Part shown: one piece after another, positions 1 through 8,329 of the stretch
Numbering within the stretch: position 1 is the stretch's first letter
Layout of the letters: every line of letters starts with the position of its first letter
Source: Zipacnadum sp036504235
Lineage (GTDB): Bacteria > Armatimonadota > Zipacnadia > Zipacnadales > Zipacnadaceae
Length of the DNA: 64,000 nucleotides
Direction: 5' to 3'
Assembly (NCBI GenBank): GCA_036504235.1
Contig: DASXVN010000079.1
Location: 186,001-250,000, forward strand
The notes under the pieces: generated by a model
What the model was told of the DNA's origin: nothing
The model's database searches: none
Seen by the model: the letters and a program-made list of their open reading frames with translations, nothing else
Made by a program: the position numbers and the translations under genes

Positions 1-207
1 GGGAGAGTAGAGCCGCTCGAAGAACTCGCGGTTCTGGGGGGAGAGGTCCGGTGGTAGCTGCGACTGCGGGAGGTCCAGGTGAAACTCCCGCGCCTTGAAG
101 GGAAGTGTGTATACGTGCGGTGAGGCCGTCTGCGTTTTGCAGCCACTGGCCACGCAGAGCAGCGCCATGACCGACACCAGTCGGAAGCCAACGGCTCGCT
201 GAGTCAT
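1..207 (-). CDS. Partial lipoprotein (N-terminal part)
   Basis: The frame starts at the ATG ending at 207, after a GGGAGGGG Shine-Dalgarno, and runs open to the window edge (69 codons seen). The N-terminus is a lipoprotein signal: Arg near the start, a hydrophobic stretch (LVSVMALLCVASGC) and a lipobox VASGC with Cys about residue 23. The mature part seen is polar and ends in a Pro/Gln-rich linker. It is probably acylated and anchored to a membrane. No family can be recognised from this fragment. Confidence 0.7.
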   Translation of the reverse strand, partial: MTQRAVGFRLVSVMALLCVASGCKTQTASPHVYTLPFKAREFHLDLPQSQLPPDLSPQNREFFERLYSP

Positions 208-320
208 TTGCCCCTCCCTCGCAGCTCCGCCGACGTGGGTCTAACCGCCGGTTGTTACCAAGGCGAGTCAGGCCGTTACATGTCTATGAACGCCACCAGT
301 GAGCGGAAGTTCCGGCGTCT

Positions 321-2465
321 CTACTTCCCCTCCTCCATCTCCCTCTCCCTCGCCCGCCGCTCTTCCTCGGCCTGTGCGAACTGCGGGAAGCTCTCGGCGC
401 GGGGGCCGTCGGGGTGCGGGTAGAGCGCCTCTACGCGGCGGCTGTACGGCTGCTCGTCCGGGAGGCCGCGGGAGCCGATTAGCCAGGAGTTGCCCCACTC
501 CTTGATCTCCATCTGGTCCCAGGGGAAGAATGGGAAGTTGGGCTGGCTCCGCTCGCCGAGGAAGGGCAGCGCGTCGGCGGAGATTTGGTTGGACTCGAAG
601 AGCGGCTGCGGGCGCGGGCGACCGTCAATCAGCTCGGTGGTCACGCCGGGCGGGTTGGTGGACATGACCAGGCGGAACCAGACGTCGTCGCGCAGGTACT
701 CGAAGTAGCGCGTCTGCACGAAGTAGTAGTCCACAATCCGCGCGGCGGATTTGTGCTGATGGAAGGCCTCCAGCGACTTGTAGCGGCGGGCGTCGTCCAC
801 CGTGACGACCATGCCGTTGAGGATGCGCCCCAGCTCCAGGCGGCTGAATGAGCGCGGCTCCCCCTCGTAGTTGATCAGCTCCAGAGCCTCGTATTCGTTC
901 TGGCGCGAGAAGCGCAACGCCGCGCGTCGGGGGAGGCTGGTGGGGATCAGCGGCTGGACGTGGATGAAGACTTGGCCCGCGTGGATACTGACCGGCACGA
1001 CCTCTTGGCTCTCTCCGACCGCGCCGGACTGCACCGGGCCCTCGCCGATGACGCTGGCCGTGATCTCGCCGAAATGCGCGGGGAAGATCAGGTTCATCTT
1101 CAGCGCCGGGGCGACAAAGGGCGCGCGCCGCAGGTTCGGCGTGCAGAGCAACAGCGCCACGTTGTCTTTCTGCGAGGTATAGCACCAGGCCTGATTGTGC
1201 AGGAACCCCTCGCCGCAGAAGGCGCCATCCGCCGAGGTGTCTTTCGCGCCCAGCGGCTCCTCGTCGGTGCGATACTTGAAGAACACGCTGGCCGCGTCCC
1301 GCGAGGAGCGCAGCTCCGCCTCGCGCCGGTAGGTGATATAGAGGCTGGCGGTCTGCTCGCCGCCGCACATGGGGCGGTTGGCGGTGCCCAGCGAGAAGGT
1401 CTCCTCCATGTACGTCTCGGTCTGCACGTGGCCGCCCATCTCGTAGGCTTCGTTAGCCTCGGACCGGCCCCGCAGGCGCGCCGGGTAGCGCCGCCCCGCG
1501 GCGAGCCAGGCCAGGTCCTCCGGCACGTGGACCTCGGTGTCGAGGAAGGTACATAGCTCGGCGGCGGTCTGCAGGTAGCAGCCCTCGAAGTGGATGACCT
1601 CGTGCCCGTCGGGGTGGAAGTAGCTCTGGATCAGGTCGCGCCCGGTGACCTCGGGGCCGAAGGCGTACCACATCATCAGTTGCAGCGAGTGGTTGTGCCC
1701 GGCGTAGTCAATGCTGTAGGCCCGCGACAGGGGGCCGGCCTGGTGTAGGGTGCCGGGGTGGTAGTGGAGCAGGACCTCCGCCCAAAGCCGCGCCTCCAGT
1801 TGCAGCGCCAGGGAGCGGATTTCCTCGTCCTGCGCCGCAGTGGCGATCTTCGCGAGCGAGGACAGGGTCAGCGCCGAGTAGGTGGAGGAGTTGTACTCGC
1901 CCATCCAAGCGGAGCGGGCCAGAATGGCGCGCAACTGGCGCAGATTCCAGCGGGCGTGGGTGAGCGCCGCCTCGTTGCCGAGGGCCTCCCCGGCCAGGAC
2001 CAGGCCACAGGTCGCGTGGGCGGGCATGTTGTCGTTGCAGCCGCGGAAGACGAAATCCGGCTGCGCGGAGCCCTCCCAGGTCCGGCAGGCCTGCTCGACG
2101 TGCCAACGCATGACCTCCTCCGCCGCGGGGGTGAGCAGCGCGCGGTAGTCGTGGTAGAGGCCGCAGAAGCAGTTGGTCTGGAAGATGTTGAACATCTTCC
2201 CGCTGCGCAGGCCGGTGTTGCGGGTCTCCACCGCCGGGTCGTCGTGGTAGCGCCCGGCCATGCGGTTGGCGAGGTCCACGTACTCCGGCGGCCCCTCGTA
2301 GAGCGCGGGCAGACACCAGACCGGCTCCCGGTAAGGCGCCTTGAACTGCGGGATTTTGCCCACGCCGTTCTCGTCCACCACGGTATGAATCTGCTCGCGC
2401 ATCGCGGCATAGAACTCAGCCCGGCGCGCGGCCTGAGCCTGCGGATCGATGAAGCTGGATGTCAT
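321..2465 (-). CDS. Large hypothetical protein, possibly alpha/alpha-toroid carbohydrate-active
   Basis: 714 aa from the ATG at 2465, chosen because AGGAG lies 8 nt upstream; the frame is open 18 codons further but without a ribosome site. No signal peptide is visible (MTSSFIDPQAQ...). The first half is rich in helices with paired aromatic and His residues (NTGLRSGKMFN, RGCNDNMPAHAT, DYAGHNHSLQLMMWYAF), the look of an (alpha/alpha)-barrel glycan hydrolase or lyase. The second half looks beta-rich. I do not recognise a named family, and the toroid idea is inference. It is divergent from the secreted protein at 2628 across a 162-nt gap that must hold both promoters. Its neighbours are sugar-related oxidoreductases and a beta-helix protein. 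Confidence 0.7.
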   Translation of the reverse strand: MTSSFIDPQAQAARRAEFYAAMREQIHTVVDENGVGKIPQFKAPYREPVWCLPALYEGPPEYVDLANRMAGRYHDDPAVETRNTGLRSGKMFNIFQTNCFCGLYHDYRALLTPAAEEVMRWHVEQACRTWEGSAQPDFVFRGCNDNMPAHATCGLVLAGEALGNEAALTHARWNLRQLRAILARSAWMGEYNSSTYSALTLSSLAKIATAAQDEEIRSLALQLEARLWAEVLLHYHPGTLHQAGPLSRAYSIDYAGHNHSLQLMMWYAFGPEVTGRDLIQSYFHPDGHEVIHFEGCYLQTAAELCTFLDTEVHVPEDLAWLAAGRRYPARLRGRSEANEAYEMGGHVQTETYMEETFSLGTANRPMCGGEQTASLYITYRREAELRSSRDAASVFFKYRTDEEPLGAKDTSADGAFCGEGFLHNQAWCYTSQKDNVALLLCTPNLRRAPFVAPALKMNLIFPAHFGEITASVIGEGPVQSGAVGESQEVVPVSIHAGQVFIHVQPLIPTSLPRRAALRFSRQNEYEALELINYEGEPRSFSRLELGRILNGMVVTVDDARRYKSLEAFHQHKSAARIVDYYFVQTRYFEYLRDDVWFRLVMSTNPPGVTTELIDGRPRPQPLFESNQISADALPFLGERSQPNFPFFPWDQMEIKEWGNSWLIGSRGLPDEQPYSRRVEALYPHPDGPRAESFPQFAQAEEERRAREREMEEGK

Positions 2466-2627
2466 GGTAGATACTCCTGTTCTGGGGCAGATAACGGCGT
2501 CTCGCAAGCCAGTCGCCAACTTCGCCGAGCCGCCCCGCCGGTCCTGCCCCGGCGCAGGTGATCGTGGGCCTGACGCGAACTAGGCAAGGTCTTGGCAATA
2601 CGATGGCTGTCGCGAGGAGGCCAAGTG

Positions 2628-3311
2628 ATGTTGCTCTGCCAGCACCGCATCGTCGTTTGTCTGGCGCTAGTGATCGTGCTTGCGGCCAGCGTGAACGCCC
2701 AGGAGAGACAGGCCAAACCTGGCGACGTAACCTTCAGCCTGGAATTGATCACGCTGACCGACCAGCCCGAGGTCCGCACGCCGCTCCTGGCCGTCACCCG
2801 GCTGACTAATCGGTCAGCGGAGCCGATACAAGTTTCCACGGGGAACGATACCTACGGGGCGCTGCTGTTCCTGATTACGACTCCCGACGGGAAGACGCTC
2901 AGCCCCTCCGCCGACGACTTGAACGGCCTCGGGCATGACCTCTCGGGTCTCAAGAAGCTCGCGCCAGGCGCGACTTACACTGAGGTCGCCGTGGTCAACG
3001 ACCGCATGACCATGCGCCAAGCCGGGACCTATCGCGTGCAGGCGGTGATGGCCGACTGGGGACACTGGGGCGGGACGCGGGCGCAGACGCCCGATCAGTG
3101 GCCGGCGCTGGGCCGAGCTGCGGCGGAGGTGACGCTGGGGGAGGGGTCGGTCGAGAGCCGGCGGCGGCTTTGCGACTGGCTGGCGTTGCGGGCCGACTCG
3201 GGGTTGCGCACCTTGGAGAGCGGCCCAAGTTCCACCGCCTGGCAAGACCCGGAGTTGAGCAAGGAGCTGGACCGGCCTGATCCCCCGCCTGCTGTGTTGC
3301 GTGGACGATGA
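2628..3311 (+). CDS. Secreted hypothetical protein, N-terminal part of a frameshifted gene
   Basis: 227 aa from the ATG at 2628, 7 nt after GCGAGGAGG. Residues 1-25 form a signal peptide (hydrophobic VVCLALVIVLAASVNA, cleavage near VNA-QE). The body resembles the beta-sandwich of secreted proteins that open with a 'tested against clinical-like rights and norms' type sequence (LELITLTDQPEV, VTRLTNRSAEPIQVS). Near the end (WLALRADSGLRTLESG) helical repeats begin, and the frame then stops at 3311 with an unconvincing tail (DPPPAVLRGR). The next frame, open through 3301-4701, continues the helical repeat. The two are most simply one gene of about 690 codons broken by one extra base near 3274-3285. 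Confidence 0.6.
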   Translation: MLLCQHRIVVCLALVIVLAASVNAQERQAKPGDVTFSLELITLTDQPEVRTPLLAVTRLTNRSAEPIQVSTGNDTYGALLFLITTPDGKTLSPSADDLNGLGHDLSGLKKLAPGATYTEVAVVNDRMTMRQAGTYRVQAVMADWGHWGGTRAQTPDQWPALGRAAAEVTLGEGSVESRRRLCDWLALRADSGLRTLESGPSSTAWQDPELSKELDRPDPPPAVLRGR

Positions 3312-4701
3312 GGTGGCGCTCCCTTATCTGGCGACCCTGGCCGTGCAAGGCTGGCCGATGGCGTTCGAGCGTCTTCGGCTCATCGGCACGCCCGCCGCCC
3401 TCAAGCTCTTGCGCGACCTCGCGGCCTCCCGCGAGCCGCGGACAGGGTACCTGGCGACGCGGCGACTACAGCTTCTAGAGACGCCGACCGCGGAGGCGCC
3501 GCCCAGCGCCGGCCTGGTGCAGAAACTAGCCGGCGAGGGGGGCAGCACCGTGATCTGTGCCGGAGCGCCTGCCGACTTAGCTCAATTGGTGTCGTCGGGG
3601 GCGCCCAACGCGGCCGAGCGGCTGGCGCAGGCGGGCTACGAGACGCAGGCCGCCGGGGATGGCAAGCTAGTCGTACTCCGCAAGCACTCTGCGACGGAGG
3701 ACGCCCGGCCCGCTGAGTCCGTCTTGGTCGCTTTGTCTCGACTGGTGGCGGCCCTGTCGCCGGACGACCTCAAGCTGCTGGACAAATGGGACAGCATCCG
3801 CTGCGCCGACCTCTCCGTCGCGACCCGGCCGGCTCTGGCTGAGGTTCTTGCGCTGCTCGCAGACAGTTACGCTTTCCGGGGCACGCAGGTCACTGCCACC
3901 GAGGTTCCTCCGGACCTGTACCTCCGCCTCACGCCAACCTACCACGTGGCTGAGCGCGGGACGCGACCGGACGGGACCGTGTTTCTCAGCCTGGATGACA
4001 GCTACAGTCGGCTTTACAGTGGCCCGCCGCTGGGGCTGCCGGCGGAGGTCAAACCGCTGGCTGGCTCTCCGCTGTGGTGGCTGTGGCCGTATGGCGGTAG
4101 CGCCGGGGCGGAACGACCGCTGGCCTTGCCGGCTGGCGTGCCCACCGTGGGCGGGGTGTTGGAGGCCATCCGGCGAGACCTGGGCGTCTCGGTCCATGTC
4201 GATCCGCAGTCGCAGGACGCGCTCCGGACCCCACTGTGCGTCGCCGGTCCGCCGGCCCCGCTCGGTCATGTTCTGTGGGCGTTGCAGGTGCTGACCGGCC
4301 AGGTCTTCCACGTGGTCGCGGCCGACCCCTGGGTGGTTTCGGTGTTGCCACCGTTCGCGATCTCGCCCCCCGGAGGAGCGCGCCGCCCGAACTCGCCAGT
4401 TTCCGAGCTGCTCGAGGCGTACGCTCCCGGCTACCTATCGCCCTTGCACACAGCGGCCGGCCGCCTCCTGATTGAGGGCAGCTTCGTGGGCGACATGGGG
4501 ATGCCGTTGAACGTCGTCTGGCGCACCGCCGACCTGCCGAACGTATACTCCCTGGCCTTCAAGCCGCGCACGCCCGACCCCGGCGCGGCCGAGCCGCGGG
4601 AACGCACCCTCATGTGGCTGGGGGGCCTGGCAGTCTCGCTGGAGAAGAAACAGGGGCACCAGGGGACCGGCCTGGGCACGGTCTTCCTGCCGCTCTTCTG
4701 A
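3301..4701 (+). CDS. C-terminal part of the frameshifted gene: HEAT-like repeat and secretin/STN-like domain
   Basis: 466 codons from a GTG at 3301, which has no ribosome site and no signal peptide, so independent start is doubtful. It overlaps the end of the 2628 frame by 11 nt. If one C is removed in the run at 3274-3285 the product reads through as KELDRLIPRLLCCVDDEV, a natural helical-repeat junction. Residues 1-70 look HEAT-like (TPAALKLLRDLAAS). Residues about 285-350 resemble the short N-terminal domain of secretins (GGVLEAIRRDLGVSVHVDP, then a VLWALQVLTGQVFHVV helix-strand). It is probably an exported protein; function unknown. It ends convergent with the dehydrogenase at 4743, with a G/C palindrome between them. 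Confidence 0.55.
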   Translation: MDDEVALPYLATLAVQGWPMAFERLRLIGTPAALKLLRDLAASREPRTGYLATRRLQLLETPTAEAPPSAGLVQKLAGEGGSTVICAGAPADLAQLVSSGAPNAAERLAQAGYETQAAGDGKLVVLRKHSATEDARPAESVLVALSRLVAALSPDDLKLLDKWDSIRCADLSVATRPALAEVLALLADSYAFRGTQVTATEVPPDLYLRLTPTYHVAERGTRPDGTVFLSLDDSYSRLYSGPPLGLPAEVKPLAGSPLWWLWPYGGSAGAERPLALPAGVPTVGGVLEAIRRDLGVSVHVDPQSQDALRTPLCVAGPPAPLGHVLWALQVLTGQVFHVVAADPWVVSVLPPFAISPPGGARRPNSPVSELLEAYAPGYLSPLHTAAGRLLIEGSFVGDMGMPLNVVWRTADLPNVYSLAFKPRTPDPGAAEPRERTLMWLGGLAVSLEKKQGHQGTGLGTVFLPLF

Positions 4702-4708
4702 ACGCGCT

Positions 4709-4733
4709 ACCCTCCCTCCCGGGAGGGGGGAGG
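4709..4733. terminator. G/C-rich palindrome between convergent genes, possible terminator
   Basis: CCTCCCTCCC directly faces GGGAGGGGGG between the stops of two convergent genes (4701 and 4743). The stem is strong but no T-run follows on either strand, so it may be an extragenic palindrome rather than an intrinsic terminator. Confidence 0.35.
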
Positions 4734-4742
4734 CCGCTCCCC

Positions 4743-5696
4743 TTACGGCACGATGACGCCCTTCAGGAAGCCTTCCGGCTTGTTCTCCAGGGCCTCCATC
4801 GCTTCCTGCGCGTCGGCCAGGGGGAAGCGGTGGGTGATTACGCCCTCCATCTGGAAGACCCCCTGGTTGAGCAGCAGCACTGCGCGGCGCAGTTCCTCCT
4901 GCATCGAGGGCGCCCAGGCCGGATGGGTGCCGCGAATCTGAATCCCCTTGCCGATGATTGGCCGCCAGTCGAAGGCTGGGCCGCCCTCCTCGTGGCTGCT
5001 CATGATGGACAGCCGCCCCTGGCCCCGGCGCAGGTAGCTCGCGGCCTGGGCGATCACCGCCGGCACGCCGGTGCCCTCGATGACGAAGTCCGCCGAGTGG
5101 CCGCCGGTGATCTCGGCCAGACGCGCCTCGGCGTCCTCGGTCTTCGGGTTGATGGTGTGGGTGGCGCCGAACTTGCGGGCCAGATCCAGCCGCCAGTCCT
5201 GGGTATCCACCGCGATCAGCCCGGCCAGCAGGTGGCCGCTGAGCACCTGGGTGCACCACAGGCCCATCGGCCCGCAGCCCAGGATGACGCCGAAGTCGCC
5301 CGCCTGCGGCTCGGTGGCGCGCAGGACGTTGGTGACGCAGGCCAGCGGTTCGCCCAGCGCGTCGGTCGGGTTGACGGTCGGGGCGAGTTGGAAGTAGCTG
5401 CCCTGCGGCGAGGTCAGGTAGTCGGAGAACCCGATCTGCCCGGTGGCAAAGCCGGTGACCTGCGCGCCGAGGGCGATGTCCTCGATGCCCTCGCCAAGCG
5501 CGACGACCTCGCCGGCCCACTCATGCCCGAGCGGCTGGGGCGGGGTGCCGAGGATGCCGTGCCAGTGGTTCAATTCCCAGTTGCACAGGCCGCACACGGC
5601 CACTTTGACCATGATCTCGCCGGGACCCGGCGCGACCTCGACCTCTCGAATCTCCATCTGGTGCGGCTCAAGCAAGAAAGCGCGACGTGACTTCAT
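4743..5696 (-). CDS. Medium-chain dehydrogenase/reductase (zinc alcohol dehydrogenase-like)
   Basis: 317 aa from the ATG at 5696 (GGAGGTC 9 nt upstream); the longer open frame upstream runs through a repeat pair and is not used. The N-terminal GroES-like domain has VCGLCNWE and PLGHEWAGEVV, matching the catalytic Cys and the GHE motif of MDR enzymes. The Rossmann fold begins at GVILGCGPMGLWC (about residues 144-156), followed by an acidic strand end (VDTQDW) that favours NAD(H). The usual four-Cys structural zinc lobe is not seen. It is likely a cytoplasmic polyol or sugar dehydrogenase. The substrate cannot be told, though neighbours (Gfo/Idh at 10731, isomerase at 43677) suggest sugar catabolism. 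Confidence 0.85.
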   Translation of the reverse strand: MKSRRAFLLEPHQMEIREVEVAPGPGEIMVKVAVCGLCNWELNHWHGILGTPPQPLGHEWAGEVVALGEGIEDIALGAQVTGFATGQIGFSDYLTSPQGSYFQLAPTVNPTDALGEPLACVTNVLRATEPQAGDFGVILGCGPMGLWCTQVLSGHLLAGLIAVDTQDWRLDLARKFGATHTINPKTEDAEARLAEITGGHSADFVIEGTGVPAVIAQAASYLRRGQGRLSIMSSHEEGGPAFDWRPIIGKGIQIRGTHPAWAPSMQEELRRAVLLLNQGVFQMEGVITHRFPLADAQEAMEALENKPEGFLKGVIVP

Positions 5697-5761
5697 GGCT
5701 GGGGGACCTCCGATTGATTCAGTTGGGGTGTGTTGTTGTGTGGGTACAGGGTCAGTCGTCT

Positions 5762-5888
5762 CCCGTAGGGGTGGACTTCGGGGCGTCTGCGCCACGACGT
5801 CCACCCGCGGCCACCACGAAGCCACGCGTTAGCGCCCGGAGCGGGTGGATGTTTCGCGGGTGGGTCGTCGCGAAAAATCCACCCCTAC
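5762..5888. repeat. Family 1 palindromic repeat, inverted pair (BIME-like)
   Basis: A plus copy (GTAGGGGTGGACTTC...CCACCCGCGG, 5764-5810) and a minus copy (GCGGGTGGATGTTTCG...CCACCCCTAC, 5841-5888) face each other across 30 bp. Each is itself an imperfect palindrome. The same elements flank the RAYT genes at 17553 and 19356. The pair fills the gap between the dehydrogenase and the methyltransferase-nuclease. Confidence 0.85.
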
Positions 5889-5903
5889 AACGACCCGGAC
5901 CCC

Positions 5904-7544
5904 CTACTCCTCGAACGACCTCTGCGACGCTTCCGGCTTGGCTTTGCTCTGGCGCGGGGCGCGGTCGAAGGTGGTTACTACCGGCGACCAGTGCGGCAGC
6001 TCCAGGCGCTCCGTCTTGTTCAGCAGCCCCTCGATGGTCAGAATCTGCAGCTTCGGCACCTGCTCCTCCAGCGTCGGCGGCTTGTAGAAGCCGGAGCTGA
6101 CCGCCTCCTCGCGCATGGGGCGGGTCGGCGGCTCCAGGGTGATTAGGGCTCCCATCTCCGCCCCCTGGCCATCCACTACGCTCCGGAGGTGATGGACATC
6201 CTTGACGCTGACATGGCCGGACTTGACCGAGATGATCACCCGCTTGTGCAGGCCCGAGTCGTCGTCGCGGAAGTAGAGGTTGCCGTCAATCCCGTGGTCG
6301 GCGCCCTTCTTGATTTCGCCGACGGGGCGGGCTTTGACCAGACCCAGCGCCCAGAGTTGGAACTGGTAGCGGTCCTCATGGTCCTGCGCCAGGGCGCGGG
6401 CGCTCTCCAGGTCGGTCGGCTCGCCAATCACTTGATAGTCAGCCAAATTCGGCCCGAAGGCGTCGGCCAGGCGGCTTTTCATCAGGGTAATGGCGATGTG
6501 GGTCACGTCAATGCCGATCCACTGCCGGTGCAGCCGCTCCGCCACGGAAATGGTAGTCCCGCAGCCGCAGAAAGGGTCCAGCACCACGTCGCCCTCGTTC
6601 GAGGAGGCGCGGAGAATCCGTTCGAGGAGAGCTTCGGGTTTCTGGGTCGGGTAGCCGAGGGCCTCCTGCTGACTTCCGTGCAGGTGCTCGACATCCGCCC
6701 AGATGTCGGTGACTGGTGTTCCCTCTTGCTCGTCGAGGTAGCGTTTAAAGCGCGCCACGCTCCCCGCATGGGGGACCACCACCATCCCATCCTCCCAAGC
6801 CTTCATCATGCGGTCCCGCGTCCACCGCCAAACCCGCACAGTGCCGCTGCCGGGCGGAAACTCATACGTTAGGTTCGGGCGATTGTGGTTCGGATTGGTT
6901 ATGTCCCACAGGCCATAGCGGCGTCCGGTACCTTCCTCGACGAACTTGTAGAACTTGGTGACATAGTCGGGGTCATGCTCTGCGTACTGCGGAAGGAAGA
7001 GCGCCGCTTCGGACTTCGCGTAGAATAGGATTACGTCATGCGTACTCGGGAAACGACGAGTGGCGTGACCCTTGGGTTGAGACCGCCTCCAGATGATTTC
7101 ATTGCGGAAGTTGACCGGCCCGAAGACGGCGTCCATCACCTGCTTCAGATAATGGCTGGCGGTGGGGTCGCAGTGCAGGTAGATGCTGCCGGTGGGCTTG
7201 AGGACGCGCTGGAGTTCCACCAGGCGAATCGCCATCATGGTCAGGTAGGCCATCATGTCGTTTTCGCCCAGGAAGCGGCGCAGGGCCTGGACCAGTTGGG
7301 AGACCTTCTCCGGGCCGGAGGTGACGATCTCGTCATAGGCGCCCTCGGCCATGCCCCAGTGCCAGAAGTCGTCAAAAGCCCGAATCTGCGCCGCCGACTC
7401 CGCCCCGCTGCGCTCCTTGAAGAGCACATTGTAGGAGGCCTTGGAGTTGAAGGGCGGGTCCAGGTAGATCAGGTCCACCGATTCGTCGGGGATATAGCGG
7501 CGGAGGATGTCGAGGTTGTCACCGAAATAGAGGCGGTTGGCCAT
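5904..7544 (-). CDS. DNA methyltransferase (N6-A or N4-C) fused to a PD-(D/E)XK nuclease-like domain
   Basis: 546 aa. The catalytic motif IV is DPPF at residues 29-32, near the N-terminus, and the SAM-binding motif I is DPFCGCGTT at about 321. This order (IV before I) is that of beta-class amino-methyltransferases. A target-recognition region lies between them. After about residue 395 comes a second domain with GADHGIDGNLYF and VIISVKSG (about 412-440), the D...xK spacing of an Mrr-like PD-(D/E)XK nuclease. One protein would then both modify and cut DNA, as in single-chain restriction-modification enzymes. No separate nuclease or specificity gene is adjacent apart from the DUF559 gene at 7734. 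The ATG at 7544 has no clear Shine-Dalgarno (a C-run precedes it). Confidence 0.85.
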   Translation of the reverse strand: MANRLYFGDNLDILRRYIPDESVDLIYLDPPFNSKASYNVLFKERSGAESAAQIRAFDDFWHWGMAEGAYDEIVTSGPEKVSQLVQALRRFLGENDMMAYLTMMAIRLVELQRVLKPTGSIYLHCDPTASHYLKQVMDAVFGPVNFRNEIIWRRSQPKGHATRRFPSTHDVILFYAKSEAALFLPQYAEHDPDYVTKFYKFVEEGTGRRYGLWDITNPNHNRPNLTYEFPPGSGTVRVWRWTRDRMMKAWEDGMVVVPHAGSVARFKRYLDEQEGTPVTDIWADVEHLHGSQQEALGYPTQKPEALLERILRASSNEGDVVLDPFCGCGTTISVAERLHRQWIGIDVTHIAITLMKSRLADAFGPNLADYQVIGEPTDLESARALAQDHEDRYQFQLWALGLVKARPVGEIKKGADHGIDGNLYFRDDDSGLHKRVIISVKSGHVSVKDVHHLRSVVDGQGAEMGALITLEPPTRPMREEAVSSGFYKPPTLEEQVPKLQILTIEGLLNKTERLELPHWSPVVTTFDRAPRQSKAKPEASQRSFEE

Positions 7545-7588
7545 AGGGGGGATATGCGCCGGAGGGGGGCGGAAGTCCTTCGCGGGGT

Positions 7589-7753
7589 CGTACGGCCCTA
7601 CCCCCTATCCCCCTCCCTGAAGGGGAGGGGGAAGAAGGCTGGGGACCAGGACAGGGCCGCGGCTGGGTTGCTGCAAAATATCGATATCCGGGGCACGCCT
7701 CTGACGTAATCCCCCCTCCCTTTAGGGAGGGGGTTAGGGGGTAGGGCCGTTCG
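7589..7753. repeat. Family 3 repeat, copy A (165 bp)
   Basis: Begins CGTACGGCCCTACCCCC and ends GGGTAGGGCCGTTCG, so its ends are inverted. Inside are two short G/C hairpins (CCCTCCCTGAAGGGGAGGG and CCTCCCTTTAGGGAGG) around a less conserved middle with CTCTGACGTAAT. A second copy at 8161-8324 is in direct orientation and nearly the same length. The DUF559 gene between them has its stop codon and last codons in this copy. Confidence 0.85.
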
Positions 7754-8141
7754 ACAGCCGCGCCGTCGCGGCCTCGCGAATCTCGCTCAGCACACCCGGC
7801 AGGTCGGCCCTCACTCGGAGGTTGCTGAAGCGCACGACCAGCAGGCCGCGTCCGTGCAGGAAGCTGTCGCGCTCGGCGTCTCGCGCCGTTGCGTCGGCGT
7901 GGACCTCGCCATCTACCTCGACCACGAGTCCGGCCTGGTGGCAGTAGAAGTCCACGATGAACCTGTCGATTACTTGCTGGCGGCGAAAGTGCAGTCCGTT
8001 GAGACGACTACCCTGCAGTTGCGCCCAGAGGCGCTTCTCCATGGGCGTCATCGCCCGGCGGAACTCCCCGGCCCGCTCCCGCAGCTCCGGCGGATGATTC
8101 CCGGTCACGATGCCGGAAGTATTGAGGGGAAGGTCTTTCAT
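7734..8141 (-). CDS. DUF559 endonuclease-domain protein (Vsr/PD-(D/E)XK fold)
   Basis: 135 aa, ATG at 8141 with GGAGA 9 nt upstream. Motifs typical of DUF559: TPMEKRLWAQLQGSRLNGL, HFRRQQVIDRFIVDFYC, LVVEVDGEVHAD, and a late VVRFSNLRV. The acidic D/E and the VDGE strand match a Vsr-like nuclease core; substrate and biological role are unknown for the family. The gene is unusual in its setting: it starts 20 nt from repeat copy B and its last seven codons (SNGPTP and stop) are encoded by repeat copy A. Gene plus repeats look like one transferable cassette. It may also be linked to the methyltransferase-nuclease just downstream. Confidence 0.85.
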   Translation of the reverse strand: MKDLPLNTSGIVTGNHPPELRERAGEFRRAMTPMEKRLWAQLQGSRLNGLHFRRQQVIDRFIVDFYCHQAGLVVEVDGEVHADATARDAERDSFLHGRGLLVVRFSNLRVRADLPGVLSEIREAATARLSNGPTP

Positions 8142-8160
8142 GAAGGGTCTCCGCGAGCCG

Positions 8161-8324
8161 CGTACGGCCCTACCCCCTATCCCCCTCCCTGAAGGGGAGG
8201 GGGAAGACGGCTGGAACCAGCACAGGGCGCGACTGGGTTGTTGCTCAAATATCTATACCTTTGGCATGTCTCTGACGTAATCCCCCCTCCCTTTAGGGAG
8301 GGGGCCAGGGGGTAGGGCCGTTCG
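8161..8324. repeat. Family 3 repeat, copy B (164 bp)
   Basis: Direct repeat of 7589-7753, with identical first 45 and last 12 bases apart from a few changes, and a more diverged middle (around 8211-8265). It lies 20 nt upstream of the DUF559 start and 5 nt beyond the stop of the beta-helix gene. Confidence 0.85.
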
Positions 8325-8329
8325 CCTCT

